A stretch of DNA of 64,000 nucleotides from Streptomyces avermitilis MA-4680 = NBRC 14893 (GTDB lineage Bacteria; Actinomycetota; Actinomycetes; Streptomycetales; Streptomycetaceae). Made by a program: the position numbers and the translations under genes. The DNA lies in NCBI RefSeq assembly GCF_000009765.2, contig NC_003155.5, forward strand, positions 2,480,001 through 2,544,000. Direction: 5' to 3'. Below the pieces are notes generated by a model. The model was not told the DNA's origin, ran no database searches, and saw only the letters and a list, made by a program, of their open reading frames with translations. Positions within the stretch are counted from its first letter, which is position 1; each line of letters begins with the position of its first letter. Of the stretch, positions 10,199 to 19,475 are shown piece after piece.

Positions 10199-11605
10199 TC
10201 ATTCCGGTCGGTGTGCCACCGGATACGGAACGAACGTGGTGCTGTTCTGGTCGATCCGTAGCGGGCGGCCGAGGGGCGGTGCGGCGCGCTGGGGACAGTC
10301 GAGGCGTTCGCAGACGCGGCAGCCCATGCCGATGGGGATGGCGGCGGAAGCGTTGCCGAGGTCGAGGCCGTCCGAGTAGACGAGCCGGGAGGCGTGGCGG
10401 ATCTCGCAGCCCAGGCCGATGGCGAAGGTCTTGCCGGGCTCGCCCCAGCCGCCGCGATGGCGGGTGATCGCCCGCGCCGTCCACAAGTAGCGCTGCCCGT
10501 CGGGCATTTCGGCGATCTGGACGTGGATGCGGCCGGGCGCGGCGAACGCTTCGTAGACGTTCCACAGTGGGCAGGTGCCGCCGGCGCGGGAGAAGTGGAA
10601 GCCGGTCGCGGACTGCCGTTTGGACAGGTTGCCGGCCCGGTCGACGCGTACGAAGGAGAAGGGCACTCCGCGCAGGCGGGGGCGCTGGAGGGTGCTCAGG
10701 CGGTGGCAGACGGTCTCGTAGCCGAGGCCGTAGCGGTCGGTGAGGCGCTCGATGTCGTACCGCGCCTCCTCCGCCGCGGCGTGGAACGTGCGGTAGGGCA
10801 GGATCAGCGCGGCGGCGAAGTAGTTGGCGATGCCGATACGGGCCAGGGCATGCGTGGGCGTAGCGGTCGGGAAGTCCTGGGCCGCCTGGTGGTCCAGTTC
10901 GTCGCCGTACTCCAGCAGGGCGAGTTGGGTCGCCATGCGAAACGCCCGCTGTCCGGGGCGGAGGCGGCTGGACAGGTGGAGAGTCCGGGACGCGTCGTCG
11001 TAGTGATGCAGGTGGTCACCGGTCTCGGCGGTCAGCCGCACGCCGTGCCGGTCGGCGAGTCGCGCCGTCAGCGCCCGTACGACCTCGCCGGGCCGGATGC
11101 CGATCTCCTCGGCCAGCCGCTCGGCCGCGAGGTCGGTGTCGTGCAGGTAGTTCTGCCGGCGGTAGAAGAAGTCCCGGATCTCCTCGTGCGGCGAGCGGGG
11201 TACGTCCGGCTCGCCGTCCCGGCCCTCCGCGGCCTCGGCGAGCCGCTCGGACAGGAGTTGGTTGCGGCGGCCCAGGTCGAGCAGGACCTTCGCGACGGCC
11301 GGTATCCGCGAGGCGAGCTCCGTCAGATCGGAGGCGGACACCCGGGTTTCGGCGATCTCGCGCGCCAGCGCCTCCCGCAGATCCGCCATCAGCCGGGTCG
11401 TGTCGCGCTCGGAGAAGAAGCCCGCGTCGACACCGAAGGCTTCGGTCAGCCTCAGCAGGACCGGCACGGTGAGCGGCCGGGAGTCGTGCTCCATCTGGTT
11501 CAGATAGCTGGGTGAGATGCCCAGGACCCGGGCCAGCTCGGCCTGGCTCATCCGGCGTTCCTCGCGCAGGCGTCGTAGCCGCGCTCCCGCGTAGGTCTTG
11601 CCCAC
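10199..11605 (-). CDS. ramB: RamB-like XRE/ScfR-family regulator of acetate metabolism
   Basis: A 468-residue regulator with an N-terminal XRE helix-turn-helix (MSQAELARVLGISPSYLNQMEHD), an IrrE-peptidase-like middle part (DUF955-like, around DFFYRRQNYLHDTDLAAERLAEE) and a C-terminal short-chain fatty-acyl regulator domain containing GTCPLWNVYEAF and a cysteine cluster (GCRVCERLDC). This is the architecture of Corynebacterium RamB, which represses aceA/aceB. I chose the GTG at 11605 because GGAGGA lies about six bases upstream; the frame extends to 11713, but that would cover the operator region. It diverges from aceA. The acyl-CoA effector is inferred from the family. Confidence 0.88.
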   Translation of the reverse strand: MGKTYAGARLRRLREERRMSQAELARVLGISPSYLNQMEHDSRPLTVPVLLRLTEAFGVDAGFFSERDTTRLMADLREALAREIAETRVSASDLTELASRIPAVAKVLLDLGRRNQLLSERLAEAAEGRDGEPDVPRSPHEEIRDFFYRRQNYLHDTDLAAERLAEEIGIRPGEVVRALTARLADRHGVRLTAETGDHLHHYDDASRTLHLSSRLRPGQRAFRMATQLALLEYGDELDHQAAQDFPTATPTHALARIGIANYFAAALILPYRTFHAAAEEARYDIERLTDRYGLGYETVCHRLSTLQRPRLRGVPFSFVRVDRAGNLSKRQSATGFHFSRAGGTCPLWNVYEAFAAPGRIHVQIAEMPDGQRYLWTARAITRHRGGWGEPGKTFAIGLGCEIRHASRLVYSDGLDLGNASAAIPIGMGCRVCERLDCPQRAAPPLGRPLRIDQNSTTFVPYPVAHRPE

Positions 11606-11665
11606 CGCACTCCTCCGTTGTCCCGGACGGTCGTCAGCGTACGCGAAGAGCCATCGCCCGCACCC

Positions 11666-11684
11666 TTTGCAAACTTGGCAGAAC
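11666..11684. promoter_or_regulatory. candidate RamB operator near the regulator gene
   Basis: TTTGCAAACTT (reverse complement AAGTTTGCAAA) resembles the RamB consensus described in Corynebacterium. It runs directly into CTTGGCAGAAC, an 11-mer repeated exactly at 11945-11955 close to the aceA start. The location about 60 bp upstream of the regulator suggests autoregulation. Confidence 0.6.
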
Positions 11685-11944
11685 GGGCCGTGAAGATTCG
11701 CAGAAATTGGCACTCGTCCACGATTGATGGCACCCAGTGCCAGTGTCAGAGTTTCGGTGCGGCTCGCCGGACCTACGGCATCCGGCGCACAGCACGGGAC
11801 TCAATTCATGCCCTGACGTCGGATATCCCGGCATCCGCGCCGGACCGCACGGCAGCATTGCTCAGCTCCGCCCACTGCCAGGACGGCGGGCCGCACCCCA
11901 GAGACAGGCACACAGTGCCACTCCCTTTCGTCAGCGGTGGGGAG

Positions 11945-11955
11945 CTTGGCAGAAC
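11945..11955. promoter_or_regulatory. second copy of CTTGGCAGAAC, candidate operator at aceA
   Basis: Exact copy of the 11-mer at 11674-11684, located 27 bp upstream of the aceA start codon. A weaker relative (CGCAGAAATTGGCA) lies at about 11699-11712. Together they fit co-operative binding across the 376-bp divergent region. Confidence 0.5.
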
Positions 11956-11981
11956 GGACAACCGAGGAGACGGTGAAGGCC

Positions 11982-13265
11982 ATGGCAGAGGCGAGGACGA
12001 CGGCGGCCGAGGAGCTCACACGACGCTGGGCCTTCGACCCCCGGTGGCAGGGGATCGAGCGCACCTACGGCGCCGCGGACGTCGTACGGCTGTCCGCCAG
12101 CGTCCGTGAGGAACACACCCTGGCCCGGCGCGGTGCCGAGCGGCTGTGGCGGCAGCTGCACGAGCTGGACTACGTCCACGCGCTCGGCGCGCTCACCGGC
12201 GGGCAGGCCGTGCAACAGGTGAAGGCGGGGCTCCAGGCCATTTACCTGTCCGGCTGGCAGGTCGCCGCCGACGCCAACCAGGCCGGGCACACCTACCCCG
12301 ACCAGAGTCTGTACCCGGCCAACTCGGTGCCGCAGGTGGTGCGCCGGATCAACAACGCGCTGCTGCGGGCCGACCAGATCGCCACCGCCGAGGGCGGCGA
12401 GGACACCACCGACTGGCTCGCGCCGATCGTCGCCGACGCGGAGGCCGGGTTCGGCGGCCCCCTGAACGCCTTCGAGCTGACCAAGGCGATGATCGCCGCG
12501 GGTGCGGCCGGTATCCACTACGAGGACCAGCTCGCCTCGGAGAAGAAGTGCGGTCACCTCGGCGGCAAGGTGCTGGTGCCCACCTCCCAGCACATCCGCA
12601 CCCTCAACGCGGCGCGGCTCGCCGCCGACATCGCCGACGTGCCCACGGTGATCATCGCCCGCACCGACGCCCTGGCCGCGAATCTGCTGACCAGCGATGT
12701 CGATGAGCGCGACGCCGAGTTCGTCACCGGCGAGCGCACCGCGGAGGGCTTCTACCGGGTACGGGGCGGCATGGCGCCGGTCATCGCCCGCGGCCTCGCC
12801 TACGCCCCGTACGCCGACCTGATCTGGGTCGAGACCGGCACCCCGGACCTCGCGCAGGCCCGCGAGTTCGCCGAGGCGATCCACGCCGAGTACCCCGACC
12901 GGATGCTCGCCTACAACTGCTCGCCGTCCTTCAACTGGAAGGCCGCCCTGGACGACGACCAGATCGCCAAGTTCCAGCGGGAGCTGGGCGCGATGGGCTA
13001 CCGCTTCCAGTTCATCACCCTGGCCGGCTTCCACTCCCTCAACCACGGCATGTTCGACCTCGCCCGCGGCTACGCCGAGCACGGCATGACCGCGTATGTC
13101 GACCTCCAGGAGCGGGAGTTCGCCGCGCAGGAGCACGGCTTCACCGCCGTCAGGCACCAGCGCGAGGTCGGCACCGGCTACTTCGACCTGGTCTCCACCG
13201 CCGTCAACCCGGCCTCCTCGACCACGGCCCTGGCGGGCTCCACGGAGGAGGAGCAGTTCCACTAG
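11982..13265 (+). CDS. aceA: isocitrate lyase
   Basis: A 427-residue isocitrate lyase, the first glyoxylate-shunt enzyme (isocitrate to glyoxylate plus succinate). The catalytic signature [11 protein letters not shown] (about residue 190) and the preceding metal-binding ADAEAGFGG are intact; the C-terminal part keeps the YNCSPSFNW motif. The ATG at 11982 gives the usual actinobacterial length; GAGGAG lies about 12 bases upstream, and an in-frame GTG at 11973 is possible. It is transcribed divergently from the RamB-like gene and followed by aceB, so growth on acetate or fatty acids should induce it. Confidence 0.96.
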   Translation: MAEARTTAAEELTRRWAFDPRWQGIERTYGAADVVRLSASVREEHTLARRGAERLWRQLHELDYVHALGALTGGQAVQQVKAGLQAIYLSGWQVAADANQAGHTYPDQSLYPANSVPQVVRRINNALLRADQIATAEGGEDTTDWLAPIVADAEAGFGGPLNAFELTKAMIAAGAAGIHYEDQLASEKKCGHLGGKVLVPTSQHIRTLNAARLAADIADVPTVIIARTDALAANLLTSDVDERDAEFVTGERTAEGFYRVRGGMAPVIARGLAYAPYADLIWVETGTPDLAQAREFAEAIHAEYPDRMLAYNCSPSFNWKAALDDDQIAKFQRELGAMGYRFQFITLAGFHSLNHGMFDLARGYAEHGMTAYVDLQEREFAAQEHGFTAVRHQREVGTGYFDLVSTAVNPASSTTALAGSTEEEQFH

Positions 13266-13328
13266 CCGGCCCTCCGGTGCCGCGTCCACCGGCCCATGAC
13301 CGGGCGGGGGCCGGGCGACCGTCCCCCG

Positions 13329-13370
13329 CCCGGCCCGCCGCCCGCATCGCCCGGCCCGCCGCCCGCATCG
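13329..13370. repeat. perfect 21-bp tandem repeat in the aceA-aceB spacer
   Basis: Copies at 13329-13349 and 13350-13370 are identical and almost entirely G+C. They lie in the 145-bp spacer upstream of the aceB ribosome binding site; slipped-strand duplication is the likely origin. A folding role in the aceA-aceB transcript is possible but unproven. Confidence 0.85.
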
Positions 13371-13410
13371 CCCGTCCTCCGCCGCTTCGCTTCCCGATCA
13401 GGAGAACCTG

Positions 13411-15003
13411 ATGTCCACCAGCGCACTGACACACCGCGTCCGGGTCCTCGCGGCACCGGGCGACCGCCACGACGAGATCCTGACACCCGCCGCCCTGGAC
13501 TTCGTCGGCCGCCTCGTCGCGGCCTTCGGCGAGCGGCGCCCGGAGCTGCTGAAGGAGCGCAGGCGGCAGGCGATACGGCTCGCGGCCGGATCCGCGCTCG
13601 ACTTCCCCCTCGCCACCGCCGGTGTCCGGGCGGACGCCTCGTGGCGCGTGGCCGCACCGGCCCCCGGCCTGACCGACCGGCGGGTGGAGATCACCGGCCC
13701 GCCCGACCGCCGTACGGCCGTCAACGCGCTCAACTCCAAAGCGCGGGTGTGGATGGCGGACTTCGAGGACGCCACCTCCCCCACCTGGGACAACATCATC
13801 GGCGGCCAGCTCACGCTGCTCGACGCCATCGAGCGGCGGATCGACTTCACCACACCGGAGGGCAAGGAGTACCGGTTGGGTGACCGGCTCGCCACCATCA
13901 TGGTCCGCCCCCGGGGCTGGCACCTGACGGAGGAACACCTGGAGTTCGACGGCCGGCCCGTACCCGCCTCCCTCGTCGACTTCGGCCTGTACTTCTTCCA
14001 CTGCGCGCAGCGCCAGATCGACGCCGGACACGGACCGTACTTCTACCTGCCGAAGCTGGAGAACAGATACGAAGCCCGCCTGTGGAACGACGTCTTCGTC
14101 CTCGCCCAGGAGCTGCTCGGCATCCCCCCGGGGACCATCCGGGCGACCGTGCTCATCGAGACGATCACCGCCGCCGTGGAGATGGAGGAGATCCTCTACG
14201 AGCTGCGCGAACACAGCGCCGGCCTCAACGCGGGACGCTGGGACTATCTCTTCAGCTTGATCAAGACCTTCGGGCACCGCACCGACTTCCTGCTGCCCGA
14301 CCGGGCCACGGTGACCATGACCGCACCCTTCCTGCGCGCCTACACCGAACTGCTGGTGCGCACTTGCCACCGGCGCGGCGCCCACGCCATCGGCGGCATG
14401 TCCGCGCAGGTGCCCGGCAGGGATCCGGCCGCGGGCGAGGCGGCCCTGGCGAAGGTCCGGCTGGACAAGGAGCGCGAGGCGGAGGACGGCTTCGACGGCT
14501 CCTGGGTGGCCCACCCCGGCCTGGTGCCCATGTGCCGCGAGGTCTTCGACGGTGTCCTCGGCGAGCGGCCGCACCAGATCGAGCGCACCCGGGACGACGT
14601 GGAGGTGACCGCCGCGGACCTGCTGTCGGTGCGGCGCATCAGCGGACCGCCCTCGCCGGAAGGGGTCCGTACCAACATCGCGGTCTCGCTGCGCTACTTC
14701 GACGCCTGGCTGCGCGGGCGGGGGGCCGTCGCCCTGTACGGCCTGATGGAGGACGCGGCGACCGCGGAGATCGCCCGCGTGCAGATCTGGCAGTGGCTGC
14801 GGCACCGGGTCGTCGACCGGGATACCGTGGTGCGGCTGCTCGACGACGAACTCGCCGCCCTGGGCGCGGAGTACCCCTGGGCGGCCCTCGACGAGGTGCG
14901 TGCCCTTTTCGAACGAACGGCGCTGGCCGCCGAGTTGCCGCTGTTCTTCACCCCGGACGCCTACACCCGTCACCTCGTCCGGCACGCGGAGGCGCGGTCA
15001 TGA
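13411..15003 (+). CDS. aceB: malate synthase A
   Basis: A 530-residue malate synthase of the A isoform (condenses glyoxylate with acetyl-CoA to malate). Recognisable blocks are KARVWMADFEDATSPTWDN, RPRGWHLTEEHLEFDG, the TVLIETITAAVEMEEILYEL segment and the HAIGGMSAQ and GSWVAHPGL stretches. The ATG follows AGGAG with seven bases between. The last bases overlap the next start (ATGA at 15000-15003), so the downstream dehydrogenase is translationally coupled. With aceA it completes the glyoxylate shunt. Confidence 0.96.
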   Translation: MSTSALTHRVRVLAAPGDRHDEILTPAALDFVGRLVAAFGERRPELLKERRRQAIRLAAGSALDFPLATAGVRADASWRVAAPAPGLTDRRVEITGPPDRRTAVNALNSKARVWMADFEDATSPTWDNIIGGQLTLLDAIERRIDFTTPEGKEYRLGDRLATIMVRPRGWHLTEEHLEFDGRPVPASLVDFGLYFFHCAQRQIDAGHGPYFYLPKLENRYEARLWNDVFVLAQELLGIPPGTIRATVLIETITAAVEMEEILYELREHSAGLNAGRWDYLFSLIKTFGHRTDFLLPDRATVTMTAPFLRAYTELLVRTCHRRGAHAIGGMSAQVPGRDPAAGEAALAKVRLDKEREAEDGFDGSWVAHPGLVPMCREVFDGVLGERPHQIERTRDDVEVTAADLLSVRRISGPPSPEGVRTNIAVSLRYFDAWLRGRGAVALYGLMEDAATAEIARVQIWQWLRHRVVDRDTVVRLLDDELAALGAEYPWAALDEVRALFERTALAAELPLFFTPDAYTRHLVRHAEARS

Positions 15004-15869
15004 GCCGAGGCATCCGACGCGTCGGAGTGGTCGGCGGCGGGCAGATGGGCGCCGGCATCGCCGAGGTGTGCGCCCGAGCCGGACTGGACACGATCGTGTG
15101 CGAGGTGGACGCCGAGGCCGCCCGAGCCGCACGGGAACGCGTGGAGGCCTCGCTGGATCGTGCCGTCCGGCACGGAAAGCTGGACCGGGCCGCCGCGCAG
15201 GACGCCCTCGCCCGTACGACCTTCACCCGCAGCCTCGAAGACCTCGCCGACCGGCAGCTCGTGGTCGAGGCCGTTGTCGAGAACGCGGACGCCAAGACCG
15301 AGGTCTTCGCCGCACTGGACAAGATCGTCGAGGATCCCGAGGCGGTCCTGGCCACGAACACCTCCTCCCTCCCGGTCACGCGCCTGGGCATGACGACACG
15401 ACGCGCCGACCGGGTCATCGGCCTGCACTTCTTCAACCCGGTACCGGTCCTGCCCCTGGTGGAGGTCGTCGCCTCCCTCCACACCTCCGCGCGGACCGTC
15501 GACGCCGTCACGGACTTCGCCACCCGGTCGCTGGGCAAGACCGTCATCCGCTCGCAGGACCGGGCCGGCTTCGTCGTCAACGCCCTGCTCATCCCCTACC
15601 TCCTGTCGGCGATCCGCATGACGGAGTCCGGCTTCGCCTCCGTCGCCGACGTCGACGCCGGCATGGAACGCGGCTGCGCCCATCCCATGGGACCGCTGAA
15701 GCTGGCCGACCTGATCGGGCTGGACACCGTCGCCTCGATCGCGGAGTCGCTGTACGACGAGTTCAAGGAACCGCTCTACGCATCGCCGCCGCTGCTCCAG
15801 CGGATGGTGGAGGCGGGGCTGCTCGGCCGCAAGACGGGCCGTGGGTTCCACGTGTACGACCAGGGCTGA
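15000..15869 (+). CDS. 3-hydroxyacyl-CoA (3-hydroxybutyryl-CoA) dehydrogenase
   Basis: A 289-residue NAD(P)-dependent dehydrogenase. The N-terminal Rossmann motif is GVVGGGQMGAGIAEV, the substrate-domain signature is HFFNPVPVLPLVEVV, and the C-terminal domain has the usual DAGMERGCAHPMGPLKLADLIGLD. Length fits the single-domain Hbd/PaaH family. Its ATG overlaps the aceB stop, placing it in the aceAB operon, where it could oxidise 3-hydroxybutyryl-CoA to acetoacetyl-CoA and feed acetyl-CoA to the shunt. Chain-length preference cannot be read from the sequence. A GC-rich hairpin follows. Confidence 0.92.
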   Translation: MSRGIRRVGVVGGGQMGAGIAEVCARAGLDTIVCEVDAEAARAARERVEASLDRAVRHGKLDRAAAQDALARTTFTRSLEDLADRQLVVEAVVENADAKTEVFAALDKIVEDPEAVLATNTSSLPVTRLGMTTRRADRVIGLHFFNPVPVLPLVEVVASLHTSARTVDAVTDFATRSLGKTVIRSQDRAGFVVNALLIPYLLSAIRMTESGFASVADVDAGMERGCAHPMGPLKLADLIGLDTVASIAESLYDEFKEPLYASPPLLQRMVEAGLLGRKTGRGFHVYDQG

Positions 15870-15916
15870 GGGGCCCGGTCCGCCGCCGGTTGAGGGACCG
15901 GCGGCAGCTGAGGAGC

Positions 15917-15958
15917 CAGGGCGGGCGACGCCACGGGAGGACGGCGCCGCCCGCCCTG
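15917..15958. terminator. hairpin after the ace operon
   Basis: Arms CAGGGCGGGCG (15917-15927) and CGCCCGCCCTG (15948-15958) are perfectly complementary. It separates the ace operon from the metE riboswitch leader. Confidence 0.7.
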
Positions 15959-16006
15959 TTCGCCTGTCCGGCGTCTCGTCGCACCGTCCGGGATGTGGGC
16001 ATCGTC

Positions 16007-16215
16007 TAGGCTGGGTGGTGCAGCTGGTTCGCCCCGTCCGCCAGGCGGGAGGCGTCGTAAGAGGGAACCCGGCGGGAATCCGGGACTGCCCCGCAGCGGT
16101 GAGTGGGAACGAACGCTGTCATACGCACTGGGCCCAAAAGGCCCGGGAAGCGACGGCCAGTAGGTGTCCTCCGTACGGAGGGCGTGCTCGCGAGTCCGAA
16201 GACCTGCCCGCTGCC
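16007..16215 (+). promoter_or_regulatory. cobalamin riboswitch in the metE leader
   Basis: Conserved elements appear in order: GAGGGAACCC, the GGGAATCCGGGACTGCCCC core with CGCAGCGGTGAGTGGGAACG, GAAGCGACGGCCAGTAGGTG, and the B12 box around GAGTCCGAAGACCTGCC (to about 16207). A further 170 nt up to the GTG of metE can hold the expression platform. Known behaviour: adenosylcobalamin binding shuts off metE, so the B12-independent enzyme is made only when B12 is scarce. Confidence 0.95.
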
Positions 16216-16388
16216 CGTGCGCGACCGTTCGCGCGCGGACATCCCGGTGACCTCGTGGGCGGGTCGGCGTGCATACCTGACGGACGACCGCGCCTTGCCG
16301 CGCGGGTCGGCTCCGTCCGGTCCGTCACCCCTTCGCGCTCGCGTCCCGTCCCGGGATCTCAGGGACACATCTCGCGAAGGAGAGATCC

Positions 16389-18707
16389 GTGACAGCGAAG
16401 TCCGCAGCCGCGGCGGCACGGGCCACCGTGTACGGCTACCCCCGCCAGGGCCGGGGCCGGGAACTGAAGAAGGCGATCGAGGGGTACTGGAAGGGCCGCC
16501 TCGACGCCGACGCCCTCCGGACCACCGCCACCGGCCTGCGCCGGGACACCTGGCAGCAGCTGGCCGAGGCCGGCATCCACGAAGTACCGACCGGCGACTT
16601 CTCGTACTACGACCACGTCCTGGACACCAGCGTCATGGTCGGCGCGATCCCCGCACGCCACCGCGCCGCGGTCGAGGCCGACGCGCTCGACGGCTACTTC
16701 GCGATGGCGCGCGGTACGCAGGACGTGGCGCCGCTGGAGATGACCAAGTGGTTCGACACCAACTACCACTATCTGGTGCCGGAGTTGGGTCCGGACACCG
16801 TCTTCAGCACCGACTCCGCCAAGCAGGTCGCCGAGCTCGGCGAAGCGCTCGCCCTCGGCCTCACCGCCCGCCCGGTCCTCGTCGGCCCGGTCACCTATCT
16901 CCTGCTCGCCAAGCCCGCGCCCGGCGTGGCCGCGGACTTCGACCCGCTGACCCTCCTCGACCGGCTGCTGCCCGTGTACGCCGAGGTCCTCGCCGACCTG
17001 CGGGCGGCCGGCGCCGAGTGGGTGCAGCTCGACGAGCCGGCCCTCGTCCAGGACCGCACGCCCGCCGAACTGAACGCCGCCGAGCGCGCCTACCGCGTCC
17101 TGGGAGGGCTCACCGACCGCCCGAAGCTGCTGGTCGCCTCCTACTTCGACCGGCTCGGCGACGCCCTGCCCGTCCTCGCCGAGGCACCCGTCGAGGGACT
17201 CGCGCTCGACTTCGCCGAAGGGGCCGCCGCGAACCTGGACGCGCTCGCCGCCGTGGGCGGTCTGCCCGGCAAGCGCCTGGTCGCCGGTGTCGTCGACGGG
17301 CGCAACATCTGGGTCAACGACCTGGAGAAGTCCCTCGCCCTGCTGGGCACCTTGCTGGGGCTCGCCGACCGGGTCGACGTGGCCGCCTCCTGTTCGCTGC
17401 TCCACGTCCCGCTCGACGCCGCCGCCGAACGCGACATCGCACCGCAGGTCCTGCGCTGGCTCGCCTTCGCCCGCCAGAAGACCGCCGAGATCGTCACCCT
17501 CGCCAAGGGGCTCGGCCACGGCACCGACGCCATCGCCGCGCAGCTCGCCGCCAACAGGGCCGACCTCGTCTCCCGCGCCGACTCGGCGCTGACCCGCGAC
17601 CCGGCGGTACGGTCCCGCACCGCCGCCACCACCGATGCCGACGCCCGCCGCTCGGGGCCCTACCCCGAGCGGGCCGCCGCCCAGCGCGCCCGCCTCGGTC
17701 TGCCCCTGCTGCCGACCACCACCATCGGCTCCTTCCCCCAGACCGCCGAACTGCGCACCGCGCGGGCCGACTTGCGGGCCGGGCGGATCGACAGCGCCGG
17801 GTACGAGGAGCGCATCAGGGCCGAGATCGGCGAGGTGATCTCCTTCCAGGAGAAGGCGGGTCTCGATGTCCTCGTGCACGGCGAGGCCGAACGCAACGAC
17901 ATGGTCCAGTACTTCGCCGAACGGCTCACCGGCTACCTCACCACGCAGCACGGCTGGGTGCAGTCGTACGGCACCCGGTATGTGCGCCCGCCGGTCCTCG
18001 CCGGCGACATCTCCCGCCCGGAGCCGATGACGGTGCCCTGGACGACGTACGCGCAGTCCCTCACCGACCGCCCGGTCAAGGGCATGCTGACCGGCCCGGT
18101 CACCATGCTCGCCTGGTCCTTCGTCCGCGACGACCAGCCGCTCGGCGAGACCGCCCGCCAGGTCGCCCTCGCCCTGCGCGACGAGGTGGGCGACCTTGAG
18201 GCGGCGGGCACTTCGGTCATCCAGGTGGACGAGCCCGCCCTGCGCGAAACCCTGCCACTGCGCGCCGCGGACCGTCCCGCCTACCTGGCCTGGGCCACCG
18301 AGGCGTTCCGGCTCACCACCGGCGGCGTTCGCCCGGACACCCAGATCCACACGCACATGTGCTACGCCGAGTTCGGCGACATCGTCCAGGCGATCGACGA
18401 CCTCGACGCCGACGTCATCAGCCTGGAGGCCGCCCGCTCGCACATGCAGGTCGCCCGGGAACTGGCCGAGCACGCCTACCCGAGGGAGGCGGGGCCCGGC
18501 GTGTACGACATCCACTCACCGCGTGTGCCGGGCGTGGACGAGACCGCGGCCCTGCTGCGCAAGGGACTTGAGGCCATCCCCGCCGAACGCCTGTGGGTCA
18601 ACCCCGACTGCGGTCTGAAGACCCGCGGTTGGCCCGAGACCCGCGCGTCGCTGGAGAACCTGGTCGCCGCGGCCCGGACGGTGCGCGCGGAGCACGCCGG
18701 CTCCTGA
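16389..18707 (+). CDS. metE: B12-independent methionine synthase
   Basis: A 772-residue 5-methyltetrahydropteroyltriglutamate-homocysteine methyltransferase, catalysing the last step of methionine synthesis. Two barrels are present: the N-terminal one starts with YGYPRQGRGRELKKAIE, and the C-terminal catalytic one begins around LLPTTTIGSFPQT. Zinc ligands are visible in THMCYAEFGD and NPDCGLKTRGW. It starts at GTG 16389 with AAGGAG about eight bases upstream. The riboswitch leader places it under B12 repression. A strong hairpin follows. Confidence 0.97.
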   Translation: MTAKSAAAAARATVYGYPRQGRGRELKKAIEGYWKGRLDADALRTTATGLRRDTWQQLAEAGIHEVPTGDFSYYDHVLDTSVMVGAIPARHRAAVEADALDGYFAMARGTQDVAPLEMTKWFDTNYHYLVPELGPDTVFSTDSAKQVAELGEALALGLTARPVLVGPVTYLLLAKPAPGVAADFDPLTLLDRLLPVYAEVLADLRAAGAEWVQLDEPALVQDRTPAELNAAERAYRVLGGLTDRPKLLVASYFDRLGDALPVLAEAPVEGLALDFAEGAAANLDALAAVGGLPGKRLVAGVVDGRNIWVNDLEKSLALLGTLLGLADRVDVAASCSLLHVPLDAAAERDIAPQVLRWLAFARQKTAEIVTLAKGLGHGTDAIAAQLAANRADLVSRADSALTRDPAVRSRTAATTDADARRSGPYPERAAAQRARLGLPLLPTTTIGSFPQTAELRTARADLRAGRIDSAGYEERIRAEIGEVISFQEKAGLDVLVHGEAERNDMVQYFAERLTGYLTTQHGWVQSYGTRYVRPPVLAGDISRPEPMTVPWTTYAQSLTDRPVKGMLTGPVTMLAWSFVRDDQPLGETARQVALALRDEVGDLEAAGTSVIQVDEPALRETLPLRAADRPAYLAWATEAFRLTTGGVRPDTQIHTHMCYAEFGDIVQAIDDLDADVISLEAARSHMQVARELAEHAYPREAGPGVYDIHSPRVPGVDETAALLRKGLEAIPAERLWVNPDCGLKTRGWPETRASLENLVAAARTVRAEHAGS

Positions 18708-18716
18708 CGCCTGCGT

Positions 18717-18755
18717 ACGGCCGAGAGGGCGCCGCCCGGGCACCCTCTCGGCCGT
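18717..18755. terminator. hairpin after metE
   Basis: ACGGCCGAGAGGG (18717-18729) pairs perfectly with CCCTCTCGGCCGT (18743-18755) around a 13-nt loop, ten bases after the metE stop. Confidence 0.85.
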
Positions 18756-18825
18756 GCCGCCGTGATGTGATGCCGTACGAAGCGCGTGTGCGCGTCGCCG
18801 GCACGAGGAAGACAGGAGCGAAGGC

Positions 18826-19458
18826 GTGACCAGTCGCGTCACCTTGATCTCACCCGCGATGAACCGGTCCCTGCGGGAGGCCCGGTTCGACGACGGCTGT
18901 CGGCTCGACGCGAGCGGCGCGGCACACGCCGAGTCCGCCGCCGGCACGCTGCCCGCAGCCGACCGGGTGTGGGTCTCCCCCACGGCGCGCTGTCGGGAAA
19001 CGGCGTCGGCCCTCGGCCTCACCGCCATGGAGGCCCCCGAGCTGGGAGGTCTGGACGTGGGCCGGTGGCGGGGCCGGACCCTCGACGACGTCAGCGGCGG
19101 AGAACCGCAGGCGGTCGCCCTTTGGCTGACGGACCCGGCCGCGGCACCGCACGGCGGGGAATCGGTGCGTGCCCTGTGCGCGCGCGTCGCCGGGTGGCTG
19201 CTCACCTGCGAAGAGATCGCGGGCAGGACCCTTGCCGTAGTGGAGCCGGAGATCGTACGGGCCGTGGTGATCACGGTCCTCGAATCGCCGGAGGCGGCCT
19301 TCTGGCGGCTCGACGTTCCGCCCCTGACGGCGACGGACATCAGCGGACGCTCCGGGCGCTGGAATCTGCGCATGGGACGGCCGCTTGACGTGCAGGGAAA
19401 CGGAGTTGGAACTGCAACTGCAACTGCAACTGGAGCTGAAACTGGCGCCGGACACTGA
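18826..19458 (+). CDS. histidine phosphatase-like protein without catalytic histidines
   Basis: A 210-residue protein with the fold pattern of the histidine phosphatase (phosphoglycerate mutase/CobC) superfamily: VWVSPTARCRETASALGL, a LDVGRWRGRTLDDV block and a PHGGESVRALCARV block. The usual RHG at the end of strand 1 reads ISPAMNRS, and the second catalytic histidine (normally VSHGG) reads VVEPEIVRAV. Both key histidines are therefore absent and phosphatase activity is unlikely. The GTG at 18826 has AGGAG eight bases upstream. It lies between metE and cbtBA, suggesting a B12/cobalt-linked role; CobC-type ancestry is an inference. The last 15 residues (Thr-Ala/Gly-rich) come from a short tandem repeat in the DNA. 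Confidence 0.75.
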   Translation: MTSRVTLISPAMNRSLREARFDDGCRLDASGAAHAESAAGTLPAADRVWVSPTARCRETASALGLTAMEAPELGGLDVGRWRGRTLDDVSGGEPQAVALWLTDPAAAPHGGESVRALCARVAGWLLTCEEIAGRTLAVVEPEIVRAVVITVLESPEAAFWRLDVPPLTATDISGRSGRWNLRMGRPLDVQGNGVGTATATATGAETGAGH

Positions 19459-19475
19459 CGCGAAGCCGATGCGGC

